Positions 53,006 through 61,528 of a stretch of 64,000 nucleotides of DNA are shown piece by piece. A model generated the notes under the pieces. The model ran no database searches, had not been told where the DNA came from, and saw only the letters and a program-made list of their open reading frames with translations. Each line of letters opens with the position of its first letter. Position 1 is the first letter of the stretch. The stretch lies in NCBI GenBank assembly GCA_934644965.1, contig CAKUDG010000006.1, forward strand, positions 1 to 64,000, written 5' to 3'. The stretch is from an uncultured Victivallales bacterium (GTDB lineage: Bacteria; Verrucomicrobiota; Lentisphaeria; Victivallales; UBA1829). The translations under genes were made by a program, and so were the position numbers.

Positions 53006-53644
53006 TTATTTCTTCGGATATCCTACCGGCTGGCAGAGCTGAATCTGCATCTGGGCGGGGAGCCCCAGGGCCTTTGCCAGAGCGTCGCGGTCCACCATGG
53101 CGCAGACCACTGTGGAAAGACCTTCGGAGGCGCAGAAAAGGTATACGTTCTGACTGATGTAACCGGCATGGTTGGCCGGATAGAAGATTTTGTCGCGGTC
53201 GCTGGAGAATTTGGAGGTGTCGGAAACATAGGCGATGGCCGCGGAGGCCGAGCGGAACATTCCGGACTGCTTCCCGAATTCGCCTCTCAGATCCTTTTCG
53301 CTGACAAGTTTCAGAGAATGCGTGGCCGGTTCATACAGATACGTTCCGTCTGGAAGCGCCACATAGAGATACATGTCCTGGAGATTTCTGGCGGTGGGTG
53401 CGGTATGACGTCCGTCCGGACGGTTGACTCCGTAAGCCGCATAGAGCAGATTGGAAAGGGTCTGCATGTCCATTTTTTTATTTTCATCGTACGCTCTGGC
53501 GCTTTTCCGCTCGGTCAGGACCTGCATCAGAGGTTTTCCTCCTTTCTGATCCGGTGGCGGCAGACTGCGCGTGCTTTCCGCTCCGATTGCCGTGACTGCA
53601 AAAAGAATGCCGAAACAAAGCAGACCGATCTTTTTCATGTCCAT
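53006..53644 (-). CDS. Exported nitroreductase (SagB/ThcOx-like)
   Basis: A 212-residue FMN nitroreductase-fold protein. After a signal peptide (MDMKKIGLLCFGILFAVTAIGA) come LMQVLTERKSARAYDENKKM (the family's RRS-like phosphate/FMN loop), LLYAAYGVNRPDGRHTAPTARNLQDM (FMN-binding region, typical of SagB/ThcOx-type enzymes), and a C-terminal LPAQMQIQLCQPVGYPKK. The Arg-Ser and Pro/Ala-Arg-Asn elements match active enzymes. Export is unusual for nitroreductases because FMN is cytoplasmic. The ATG at 53644 follows AGGAAAGGGAG; the frame reaches 53875 without a ribosome site. Substrate unknown. Confidence 0.83.
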   Translation of the reverse strand: MDMKKIGLLCFGILFAVTAIGAESTRSLPPPDQKGGKPLMQVLTERKSARAYDENKKMDMQTLSNLLYAAYGVNRPDGRHTAPTARNLQDMYLYVALPDGTYLYEPATHSLKLVSEKDLRGEFGKQSGMFRSASAAIAYVSDTSKFSSDRDKIFYPANHAGYISQNVYLFCASEGLSTVVCAMVDRDALAKALGLPAQMQIQLCQPVGYPKK

Positions 53645-53952
53645 TTCTGACTCCCTTTCCTGAAATTTGTTTTTTTGGGGGGGTGTTCTCTGACCTGTTT
53701 CCCAGATTTTCCCGGGAAAGCGGCTTCCGGCGCGCCTGATGCTTCCTGAAAAGCCGTGATGAAACACCTTATCCTTAGACAGCGGAAAAAGAGAAATGTT
53801 CCACATGCGGATGAAAAAATTCCCGGGAATCATTCCCGGGATTGCATTTTTTCGGAGCGGGTGGTATTTTCCCATGGAAAGAAGGACGGAAAACGCTTCG
53901 GGAGACGCGGATACGGGGAAAAAAAGACCCCGGGAGGAAGGAAAAAGATTTC

Positions 53953-54795
53953 ATGGGACATTTTTTTCACTGCCGTGTGGTGTGCCGACCGGAACCCTGT
54001 GTGCTTCCACCTTGGCCTCTCCCCTTTTTCCCGCGCTCAGCAGGGACAACGGAATCCGGATTCGAGAGCGAGGAACATCCGGGAGCGCCTTTTGTCCAGC
54101 TGAACTGGTGTGTTTCCGGAAGCGGTTCGATCTGCTGCGGAGGGGAGGAGTCCCTGGTGGAACCGGGGGACTTCTTTTATTCCCTGCCCGGGGAGAAAAG
54201 ACGCAATGAGTCTTTCTGCGAAATGTGGAAAGTCCGCTGGATTGTGTTTGACGGAAAGGGGGCGGAGACTTTTCTCCGTTCCTATTGCTATCCCCGGCAC
54301 ATCCGGGGGGCGGGAAGCTGTCCGGAAGGACTCTTTGACGAATTTGAAGCGGGGTTGAAGGAAAACACCCTGTCTTCGATGCGGCGTCTGATTTCGGTCG
54401 TTTCCGAGATTCTGGCTCTTGCCGGTTCTTCCGGCGGGGGGGAGGAAGAGACGGATCTCTCTCCGGATGCCCGGCTCCTGCGGCGTTTCCTGAGTTTCGT
54501 CCGCGAACACCATGCGCGCGGAGAACTGGATGTGAATTCCATTGCGGATACGCTTGGGGTTCACCGGTCCACACTTTCCCGTGCCGTGAGCGCGAAGCTT
54601 TCGATGTCTCCGGGGAAATACCTGACTCAGCTGCGTGTGCAGCATGCTCTATCGCTCCTGCGCGGAACGGAATGGCCGATCCGGGTGGTGGCGGAGAAAA
54701 GCGGTTTTACGGATTCCGGATCTTTTTCGCGGCTGATCCGGCGTGCGGCAGGAATGACTCCGGGAGAGTTCCGCAGGGGAAGGGGAGGAGTCTGA
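53953..54795 (+). CDS. AraC-family transcription regulator
   Basis: A 280-residue regulator with an N-terminal cupin-like sensor (about 1-150; WCVSGSGSICCGGEESLVEPGDFFYSLPG) and a C-terminal double helix-turn-helix (about 185-280; LDVNSIADTLGVHRSTLSRAVSAKLSMSPGKYL, PIRVVAEKSGFTDSGSFSRLIRR, GMTPGEFRRG). It probably regulates a sugar-related operon, possibly the convergent Gfo/Idh/MocA gene, but evidence is only position. ATG 53953 is preferred (GGAGGAAGGAAAA upstream) over the longer frame to 53842. The coding end lies 2 bp from the end of the opposite gene. Confidence 0.86.
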   Translation: MGHFFHCRVVCRPEPCVLPPWPLPFFPRSAGTTESGFESEEHPGAPFVQLNWCVSGSGSICCGGEESLVEPGDFFYSLPGEKRRNESFCEMWKVRWIVFDGKGAETFLRSYCYPRHIRGAGSCPEGLFDEFEAGLKENTLSSMRRLISVVSEILALAGSSGGGEEETDLSPDARLLRRFLSFVREHHARGELDVNSIADTLGVHRSTLSRAVSAKLSMSPGKYLTQLRVQHALSLLRGTEWPIRVVAEKSGFTDSGSFSRLIRRAAGMTPGEFRRGRGGV

Positions 54796-54797
54796 AA

Positions 54798-55856
54798 TCA
54801 GTCTCTGGCGTAGAGGCGCTGGACCAGGTCCACGGCGACTCTTGCTTCCTGTGCCGTCACACGCGGAGCTCTCTTTTCCCGGATGGCGGCAATGAAATCG
54901 CGGATCTGGGCGGGGTGGCCGAGTCCGTAGTAATATTTCTCCTTCTGGGAATCGACGTCGTTTTCCATCGAGCCGAAATGCTCCGTCACCTTTTTTTCCA
55001 GTTCCTTATCCCTGGAGACGAAGCGAAGGAGGCGGTTGTTCCGGAGCTCCAGCGTGCATTCCGTTCCGTAGAAGGAGAGGAGCGGCTCCCAGGCCAGGTG
55101 GCTCGCGCTTGTGGCGAGAATGCTTCCCAGGGCTCCGTTCCGGAAGCGGAGCGCCGCGGAGGCGCAGTCTTCCGTTTCGATGGACTTTTCATGATTCCTG
55201 TTGGCATGGAAGCCGCGCAGATCCTCGACTCCGCCCATGAGCCACTGAAGAAGATCGATGAAATGAATCGCCTGATTCATCAGAAGCGATCCGCCTTCCT
55301 GCTTCCATGTGCCGCGCCAGGCGTCCTGGAAATAGTATGCGTCCGTCCGCAGGCAGGGCATGACGAGGGAGGCGCAGAGCATTTTCCCGAAGCATCCGGA
55401 ATCCAGAAGTTCTTTCGCATACAGCACGGAATGATCGAACCTGTGCTGGAAGACTCCCGCAAAAACAAGTTCCGGATGACGTTCTCCCGCCTGAATCATC
55501 CGGTCCATGTTTTTCCTGCTGGAGGAAAGGGGCTTTTCGCAGAGGACGTGTTTCCCCGCCTCCAGCGCGGCGACTGCCGCATCGGCATGGGATTCGTGAT
55601 CCGTGCAGATGGAAACCGCATCCAGTTCCCGCCAGTTCAGAAGCTCCTTCATATCCGTGCAGACCTTCCCGACCCGGAAGCGTTCCGCGAGCGTTTGAGC
55701 CTTTTCCCGGACTGTGTCGCACAAAGCCGAGACCGTTACTCCGGGAATATTCTGATAGGCGCTGATATGTTCAGGCGCGATGACTCCGCAACCGATGATT
55801 CCGACATGGAGATTTCCGGGCATTTTATCTTTCAGACCTTTCTTTAAATCTGCCAT
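54798..55856 (-). CDS. Gfo/Idh/MocA-family oxidoreductase
   Basis: A 352-residue NAD(P)-dependent sugar or polyol dehydrogenase-like protein. The Rossmann loop is VGIIGCGVIAPEHISAYQNIPG, EKPLSSSRKNMDRM carries the family's EKP lysine, and the C-terminal domain has GGSLLMNQAIHFIDLLQWLMGG with the conserved Gly-Gly...Asn...His-Asp-type active-site segment (His in AIHFID). Substrate unknown; relatives act on inositol, glucose-6-phosphate, or glycosides. ATG 55856 has only a weak ribosome site; ATG 55823 (MPGNLHVG) is an alternative. It is divergent from the phosphoglycerate mutase gene. Confidence 0.9.
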   Translation of the reverse strand: MADLKKGLKDKMPGNLHVGIIGCGVIAPEHISAYQNIPGVTVSALCDTVREKAQTLAERFRVGKVCTDMKELLNWRELDAVSICTDHESHADAAVAALEAGKHVLCEKPLSSSRKNMDRMIQAGERHPELVFAGVFQHRFDHSVLYAKELLDSGCFGKMLCASLVMPCLRTDAYYFQDAWRGTWKQEGGSLLMNQAIHFIDLLQWLMGGVEDLRGFHANRNHEKSIETEDCASAALRFRNGALGSILATSASHLAWEPLLSFYGTECTLELRNNRLLRFVSRDKELEKKVTEHFGSMENDVDSQKEKYYYGLGHPAQIRDFIAAIREKRAPRVTAQEARVAVDLVQRLYARD

Positions 55857-55939
55857 TTCCGCAACCGTGAAAAAAAACAGCCTTATTCTGATAATATGGA
55901 GTAAAAGCTCCAAAGAATCAAAGAGAAGTGGAAAAAATT

Positions 55940-55968
55940 TTGAAAATACCGCATTCACAGGCTATATT
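55940..55968 (+). promoter_or_regulatory. Predicted promoter for phosphoglycerate mutase
   Basis: TTGAAA (55940-55945), 17-bp spacer, TATATT (55963-55968), about 100 nt before the ATG at 56070. It is one of the best -35/-10 matches in the window. Confidence 0.65.
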
Positions 55969-56069
55969 CCAGACTCAGAGAATCTGTTTTGTAAAATTGA
56001 AAAAAAGCCGCGCGGGCGTCAGCCGGGAGGCTGCTCCGCCTGGCCGCTCATAACGTTGACAAAAAACTG

Positions 56070-57350
56070 ATGGATGCAAAGATGAACAGCGGTTCCGCAA
56101 ATAAAAATGAAAATCATTTTGAAAATGATTCTGTACAGGATTTGAAAGGGAAGGCCGTGGTCTTCCTCGCCGACGGCATGGCCGATCTTCCGCTCGAGGA
56201 ACTCGGGGGAAGGACTCCCCTTGAGGCTGTGGAGACGCCGTGGATGGATTCCATCGCCGCAAAAGGAGCCTCCGGGACCTTCCTGACGCTGCCGGAAGGG
56301 TTCCCGACATCTTCCGATGCTGCGAATATGTCGGTTCTGGGATACAGCCTGGCGAAATATTATCCGGGCAGGGGACCGATCGAATCTGTGAGCAGGGATA
56401 TCCGCCTGGAGGATGAGGATGTGGCATGGAGATGCAATCTTGTGAATGTCGAGGACGGCATTCTGCGCGATTATTCCGCCGGACACATCTCCGGAGAAGA
56501 TGCTCTGGTGCTCATGCAGGACCTCCAGAAAGAATTCGGATCGGAGAAGGTGACCTTCCACTCCGGAGTGAGCTACCGCAATCTCCTGATCCTGCACGGA
56601 CGCGAGTTTTCCGATCAGGTGGCCTATTTCAAGCCCGATTCCTCTCAGGACGAGCCCGTCTCCGCCCTTCGACTGAAGGCACTGGACAATTCGCCAGAAG
56701 CGGCTCATACCGTGGCATTTCTAGAGGATCTTTCGGGAAAGACCGCCGCTTTTCTTTCCGCTCATCCGCTGAACCGGAATCGGAAAGTGCCGGCGAACCG
56801 GATCTGGCCATGGAGTCCGGGAAGACGACCGGATTTTCTCCCATTCTGCGAGAAATACGAGGGAAAACGCGGAGCTGTCATTACCGCCGTCGACGTGATC
56901 GCAGGAATTGCAAAATGTGCCGGAATGGAGGTCATTCCCGTCCCGGGAGCCACAGGGTATATCGACACCAATTACGAAGGGAAGGCCGCCGCCGCCATCC
57001 GGGCGATTGAACAGTATGATTTCGTCTATATCCACGTGGAGGCCATTGACGAATGCTCTCACGAGGGAAGTCTGGAACTCAAAATGCGTGCCATTTCCGA
57101 TTTTGAAAACCGGATTGTCAAACCGGTCATGCAGGCTCTGGAGGGCAGGGGCGTCACCTTCGCCGTGCTGCCGGATCATCCGGTGCCGGTGAAACTCCGC
57201 AAACACACACGGACTCCTGTCCCGGTAGCGCTCTGCGGGCCGTACATCTCCGCGGATTCCGTCAAAACTTATTCGGAACGGGAGGCTTTGAACGGATCTC
57301 TCGGCTTCATGCAGGAGGATGAATTCATCCGGAAGGTCTTGAATCTCTGA
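56070..57350 (+). CDS. ApgM-type phosphoglycerate mutase/homoserine kinase-like
   Basis: A 426-residue metal-dependent alkaline-phosphatase-fold protein of the cofactor-independent phosphoglycerate mutase ApgM family. FLADGMADLPLEELGG holds the first metal Asp, TSSDAANMSVLGY the catalytic Ser, YIHVEAIDECSHEGS and LPDHPVPVKLRKHT further metal ligands. The same subfamily has been proposed to include an archaeal-type homoserine kinase, so assignment between glycolysis (3-PG to 2-PG) and threonine synthesis is open; no threonine genes are near. The ATG at 56070 lacks a good ribosome site and adds about 25 residues; a GTG or TTG start within 56140-56160 near AAAGGGAAGG is plausible. Confidence 0.85.
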   Translation: MDAKMNSGSANKNENHFENDSVQDLKGKAVVFLADGMADLPLEELGGRTPLEAVETPWMDSIAAKGASGTFLTLPEGFPTSSDAANMSVLGYSLAKYYPGRGPIESVSRDIRLEDEDVAWRCNLVNVEDGILRDYSAGHISGEDALVLMQDLQKEFGSEKVTFHSGVSYRNLLILHGREFSDQVAYFKPDSSQDEPVSALRLKALDNSPEAAHTVAFLEDLSGKTAAFLSAHPLNRNRKVPANRIWPWSPGRRPDFLPFCEKYEGKRGAVITAVDVIAGIAKCAGMEVIPVPGATGYIDTNYEGKAAAAIRAIEQYDFVYIHVEAIDECSHEGSLELKMRAISDFENRIVKPVMQALEGRGVTFAVLPDHPVPVKLRKHTRTPVPVALCGPYISADSVKTYSEREALNGSLGFMQEDEFIRKVLNL

Positions 57351-57751
57351 TTCCGGATTGCTTTTCCGGATTGCTTTTCCGCCATTTCCGTGATTCTGCC
57401 ATTTTTTCCCGACGGGAGGAAAATTCCGCCGGGTTCCGTTCCCTCCCGGACGGGTTTTCCGTGCGGCGCGGCGGGAAAGAAAATGCGGGAAAACGCCTTG
57501 TTTTAACGGCTTGTTTCAACGGCCGGCTATCTCTTTTTTCCGTATCTCCTTTCCCGGGATGGAAGCGGGATGGAAAAGGGAAGGAGAAAACGGTTCGGGA
57601 GGCGGGGAGAGATTGTCTCGGGGATGAGGACAGATGTAATGTTTTTGTTCCGATGTGTATTGAGAAAGGCGCCGGATCGAGCCCGCTTGCATGAAAAGGA
57701 TGTTGCTGTATTTTTTTTCGGGAAAAGTTTTCTGTTTTTGAGGAAAACATA
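57351..57751. other. Intergenic, no gene recognised
   Basis: About 400 bp. A tandem copy of TTCCGGATTGCTT lies just after the mutase stop (57350-57378), and CGGGAGG/CCTCCCG (57413-57448) forms a weak stem with a T-poor tail. Open frames are chance. The 3' end contains the promoter of the ABC exporter. Confidence 0.45.
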
Positions 57752-57779
57752 TTGCCTTTTTCAGGGAAGTGAGTATAAT
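57752..57779 (+). promoter_or_regulatory. Predicted promoter for ABC exporter
   Basis: TTGCCT (57752-57757), 16-bp spacer, perfect TATAAT (57774-57779), about 50 nt before the exporter ATG. Confidence 0.65.
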
Positions 57780-57829
57780 TAGTTCCCAATCCTACCGGAC
57801 CCCCTGAATAAAATCGTCAGATTGGAAAA

Positions 57830-59614
57830 ATGGGCTTTTCAAAACTCTACGCGTTTATCAAACCGTACCGTGGGCTCTGCATTGTTTCGGCGTTGTCGCT
57901 TCTGATCTTCACCGGGCTAGGCATTCCGCTGCCGTGGTTTCTGAAGGTGATTATCGATCATTGCCTGGAAGGGAATTACGGATTTCTGGCATTGATGCTG
58001 TTCGGGATTCTGCTGACATATGCGCTGCGGGAAATCTTTTTTTATGTCAGCCACTATCTGTTTTATTACACGGGGCAGCGGATTCTGTTCGGGGTGAGGG
58101 TGAAGCTGTTCAAACATCTGCAGAGCCTGTCGCTGCGCTTTTATCAGGAATACCGGACCGGGAAGCTGATCTCCAATATTCTGACGGATGTGGCGATGCT
58201 GAACGGAATGATCAGCGCGGTGCTGGTGAATCTGGTGATCCATCTGTTCACGATTACTTGCATTCTTCTGGCGCTGATCTGCATGAGTCCGAAACTTTCT
58301 CTGGTCTGCCTCTTTCTGATCCCGATGCAGATTCTGAATTTCATGTATTTCAAGAGAGGGATGCAGAGGGATTCCAAGGAACTGAGGGAGAGGATGTCGG
58401 AAGTGTCGGCAAGCCTTGCGGAGACGATCAACGGGATCAAGGTGGTGAAGTCCTTCGGGAAGGAGCGGACGGAGAACCGGGAATTTGTGGGGAAACTGCG
58501 TCCGGCGTTTGATCTTTCGATGTCGATGAACATGAAGAGCGCGTACACGTGGATGATCGCGGAGGCGGTGAACATTCTGAGCATTGTCACGGCTCTGGGC
58601 TGGGGGGGATATATGGTGGCGCGTGGAGAGATGTCCGTGGGAGGATTGGTGGCGTATTACACGTACCTGTCCATGCTGACCAGTCCGCTCAACGCGCTGA
58701 GCGGGCTGACCACCGCCATTACGGATGGAATGACAAGCGTCGAACGCATATCGAACCTTCTGGCGGCGGTTCCTGAAATCAAGGAGGCCGAGGAACCGAG
58801 GGAACTGGAGAATGCAAAGGGGCATCTGAGTTTTGATTCCGTCTTTTTTGCATACACGGAAAAGAAGCCTGTGCTGAAAAACTTCACCCTGGAAGTGAAG
58901 CCGGGCTTGAAAGTGGCTCTGGTTGGTCCGTCCGGTTCCGGGAAATCCACCATCGCCAGCCTGCTGATGCGTTTCTTCGACGTGACCGACGGATGCATCA
59001 AAATCGACGGCATAGATATCCGGGATATTTCCATGGAATCTCTTCGCAAAAATGTCGGGATCGTTCTTCAGGAGTCTTTTCTTTTCAGCGGCACGATAGA
59101 GGAAAATATCCGTTACGGCCGTCCGGAAGCGACGCGCGAAGAGGTCATCGAGGCGGCGAAAATGGCGAATGCCCACGAGTTCATCATGGAGCTTCCAAAA
59201 GGATATCATTCCCCCGCGGGAGAAAACGGTGTAATGCTTTCAGGCGGTCAGAAACAGCGGATTGCGATTGCCAGGGCCATTCTGAAAAATCCCTCCGTCC
59301 TGGTGCTTGACGAGGCGACTTCCGCTCTGGACACCGTTTCCGAAGCCGCCGTTCAGGATGCGCTTGACAGATTGATGGAAAACCGGACGAGCATCATTAT
59401 CGCCCATCGTCTTTCAACGGTCCGCAATTCCGATCTGATTGTGGTTCTGAAGGATGGAGTTGTGGTGCAGAAAGGCCCCCATTCTCAGCTGCTTCTGGAA
59501 GACGGCATTTACCGTGAGCTGTATGCGCTTCAGCTGAAGGAGAAGAGCGGGAAAGGCGAGCTGTTTGCGGTCGAGGATCCGGAGACTTCCAAGAGCGTTT
59601 CCCTTCCGGGCTGA
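57830..59614 (+). CDS. ABC exporter, MsbA/MDR-type half-transporter
   Basis: A 594-residue fused membrane-ATPase half-transporter acting as a homodimer. Six transmembrane helices occupy about 15-310; the ATPase domain has Walker A VGPSGSGKST, Q-loop VLQESFLFSG, signature LSGGQKQRIA, Walker B VLVLDEATSALD and switch IIAHRLSTV. This layout is shared by lipid-flippase MsbA, multidrug and polysaccharide exporters; no MsbA-specific feature separates them. Its partner is probably the HlyD-type adaptor encoded 146 bp downstream. Confidence 0.92.
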   Translation: MGFSKLYAFIKPYRGLCIVSALSLLIFTGLGIPLPWFLKVIIDHCLEGNYGFLALMLFGILLTYALREIFFYVSHYLFYYTGQRILFGVRVKLFKHLQSLSLRFYQEYRTGKLISNILTDVAMLNGMISAVLVNLVIHLFTITCILLALICMSPKLSLVCLFLIPMQILNFMYFKRGMQRDSKELRERMSEVSASLAETINGIKVVKSFGKERTENREFVGKLRPAFDLSMSMNMKSAYTWMIAEAVNILSIVTALGWGGYMVARGEMSVGGLVAYYTYLSMLTSPLNALSGLTTAITDGMTSVERISNLLAAVPEIKEAEEPRELENAKGHLSFDSVFFAYTEKKPVLKNFTLEVKPGLKVALVGPSGSGKSTIASLLMRFFDVTDGCIKIDGIDIRDISMESLRKNVGIVLQESFLFSGTIEENIRYGRPEATREEVIEAAKMANAHEFIMELPKGYHSPAGENGVMLSGGQKQRIAIARAILKNPSVLVLDEATSALDTVSEAAVQDALDRLMENRTSIIIAHRLSTVRNSDLIVVLKDGVVVQKGPHSQLLLEDGIYRELYALQLKEKSGKGELFAVEDPETSKSVSLPG

Positions 59615-59760
59615 CAGATTCTGTGTGCCGTGCTGAAGGAATCTTCCTCGGGACCGCGCAGGGAAGACATTCCTTTTTCCCTTACCTGTACAGAGAAAGA
59701 ACGGGGAAGGGAAAAAACGGAAAAGAGAGAATCAGAACACAGGTTTGAGGTGTTTTTCAG

Positions 59761-61029
59761 ATGAACAACATACATTCCAGTCCGCATGCGGGGCTGCGTG
59801 CGCGATTCCGCATTTTTATACTGCTTCTGCTTCTGGCGCTGCTCTTCATTCCGCTGGTGGTGGTGATGCTTTTTGTGGTGGAAATCGAGGATGCGGTTTA
59901 TTGCAACGGAGTGGTGGTGCCGGATGAGTATTATGAAGTGGTTTCCCACCTCAACGCCCGGGTCACGAAACTCAATTTCCGAACGGGGGACGAAGTGAAA
60001 CAGGGCGATGTGATTGCCGAACTTGATTCCCTGACCTATGAGAACGATGCACTTGAAGCCCAGGCCGCCATTGCCGAACTGAAAGCCGAATACGAACTGA
60101 AGAAATCAGAACTTCAGCTTCTGGAAAAGGAACCTCTTCCCCAGCTGCTCTGGCATTCGGAAATCAATTACAAAGAAGCCGTTCAGCGTGCCGACAAGGC
60201 GAAGGAGAAACTTGAACGCTACCGCACTCTGATCGAATCCAACGCGATTTCAAAGATCGAATTTGACACAGCGGAACTCGAATACATTCAGCTTCAGGCG
60301 GAAGTGGTCCGTGCCGAAGCCAACCGCCGCCGCGTTCAGGACGGACTGGCGGACAGTTATGTGAAAAAGGCGCGGAACGAACTTGCCCTCGTCCAGGCGA
60401 AACTGGACGGCAGATCCGCCGCCCTGGCCCATTACCGGAAACTGATTGCAGACTGCAAACTGCGCGCTCCCGCCGATGGAAGAATTGTGGAAATCCAGTG
60501 TCGCGACACCATGTATGTGGAACAGGGCAAAACCGCCGTCACTCTCGCCGGAGGCGGGGACCTGATGGTGATCGCGGAAGTGGATGAACGTTTCATCCGG
60601 AAAATCCGCCTTGGTCAGAAAGCCCGTGTCTCCAGCGAAGTGTTCAACCGACTTCAGTACGGCAGTTTTTCCGCGGAGGTGGTGAAGATCGGCTATATTC
60701 CGCTTCCCTCAGCGAGCACCGGGGGAATGACGGCGTATCCCGTCAAGATGCGCCTGGACCCGGACGGCTGCGACATCCGGATCGGTTCCCGTACCGCCGT
60801 CACGCTCATTACCGGGAAAAGACCCGCCATTTTCGCCCTCCTGAACATCAGCGATGAAGATCTGTACATTAAAAAGAAATACCAGCGCAAAATGGAAACG
60901 GAACGTCTTGAGCGGGAAAAAGCGAAACGGGAGAAAGAAACTTCTTCTCCGGAGCCCTCTCCCGCAACGGGGGGACTTCCCGTTTCCCCCGTTCCCTCCG
61001 GCCAGCACGGCGGCGCTCCCTCCACCTGA
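59761..61029 (+). CDS. HlyD-family membrane-fusion protein
   Basis: A 422-residue single-anchor periplasmic adaptor. One N-terminal helix (IFILLLLLALLFIPLVVVMLFVV, about 18-40) is followed by a lipoyl half (YYEVVSHLNARVTKLNFRTGDEVKQGDVIAELDS), a long coiled coil (about 95-215), the second lipoyl half (CKLRAPADGRIVEIQCRDTMYVEQGK) and a beta-barrel (GDLMVIAEVDERFIRKIRLGQKARV). The C-terminal 60 residues are charged then Pro/Ser-rich. With the preceding ABC exporter it forms a type I-like export unit lacking its outer-membrane channel here. Confidence 0.92.
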   Translation: MNNIHSSPHAGLRARFRIFILLLLLALLFIPLVVVMLFVVEIEDAVYCNGVVVPDEYYEVVSHLNARVTKLNFRTGDEVKQGDVIAELDSLTYENDALEAQAAIAELKAEYELKKSELQLLEKEPLPQLLWHSEINYKEAVQRADKAKEKLERYRTLIESNAISKIEFDTAELEYIQLQAEVVRAEANRRRVQDGLADSYVKKARNELALVQAKLDGRSAALAHYRKLIADCKLRAPADGRIVEIQCRDTMYVEQGKTAVTLAGGGDLMVIAEVDERFIRKIRLGQKARVSSEVFNRLQYGSFSAEVVKIGYIPLPSASTGGMTAYPVKMRLDPDGCDIRIGSRTAVTLITGKRPAIFALLNISDEDLYIKKKYQRKMETERLEREKAKREKETSSPEPSPATGGLPVSPVPSGQHGGAPST

Positions 61030-61039
61030 TGATGCCGTC

Positions 61040-61104
61040 TCTGATATCGGCCTCTGATTCCGGCCTCTGATCCCGATCTCTGATTCCGGCCCTTGATTCC
61101 GCAT
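61040..61104 (+). repeat. 13-bp degenerate tandem repeat
   Basis: Five units of consensus TCTGATTCCGGCC at 61040, 61053, 61066, 61079 and 61092, each with 0-4 changes, immediately after the HlyD stop codon. It is intergenic and non-hairpin. Confidence 0.8.
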
Positions 61105-61528
61105 TCGTTTTTTTCTGAGTCTGCCTGGTTCTGCGCCGTGTCGGCGGCTGTCGGATTTCTCAAGAGCGTTTTTTCTGCTCTCCGGAAGAAAGGGAAGCCG
61201 AACACTTTTTCCACCGTTGTCCGTCTGGCAAAGAGGGACCGGGGAAATTTTTTTTGAGGATTGTCTTGAAAATTTATCATTCCGGAGAGGAAAAGAGCTC
61301 CGGATGGGATTATATTCCATATATAGCATTGCAGTTCTGACCGTCTGACCGCAAGAAGGGAGATGTTGTGAGGCCCGCTGCACAGCAGGGGGAAAAAAAG
61401 ACCGTTCCGGCGGAGGCAGGGCGTTTCTGAAGATGACACGCCTGTGTGATGATGAGGAAGAAGAACGTAAACGAGTTACAAACGAATTACAAACGAATCA
61501 AAACGAAATTCAAAAGAAGGTGAATCCG
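61105..61528. other. Intergenic/upstream of GH-like gene
   Basis: About 420 bp. A/T-rich DNA at 61240-61325 (including GGGATTATATTCCATATATAG) is the likely promoter region of the next gene. A/C-rich near-repeats (ACGAATTACAA, ACGAATCAAAACGAAATTC) lie at 61474-61512 and would be translated if the in-frame ATG at 61433 were used. Confidence 0.45.
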
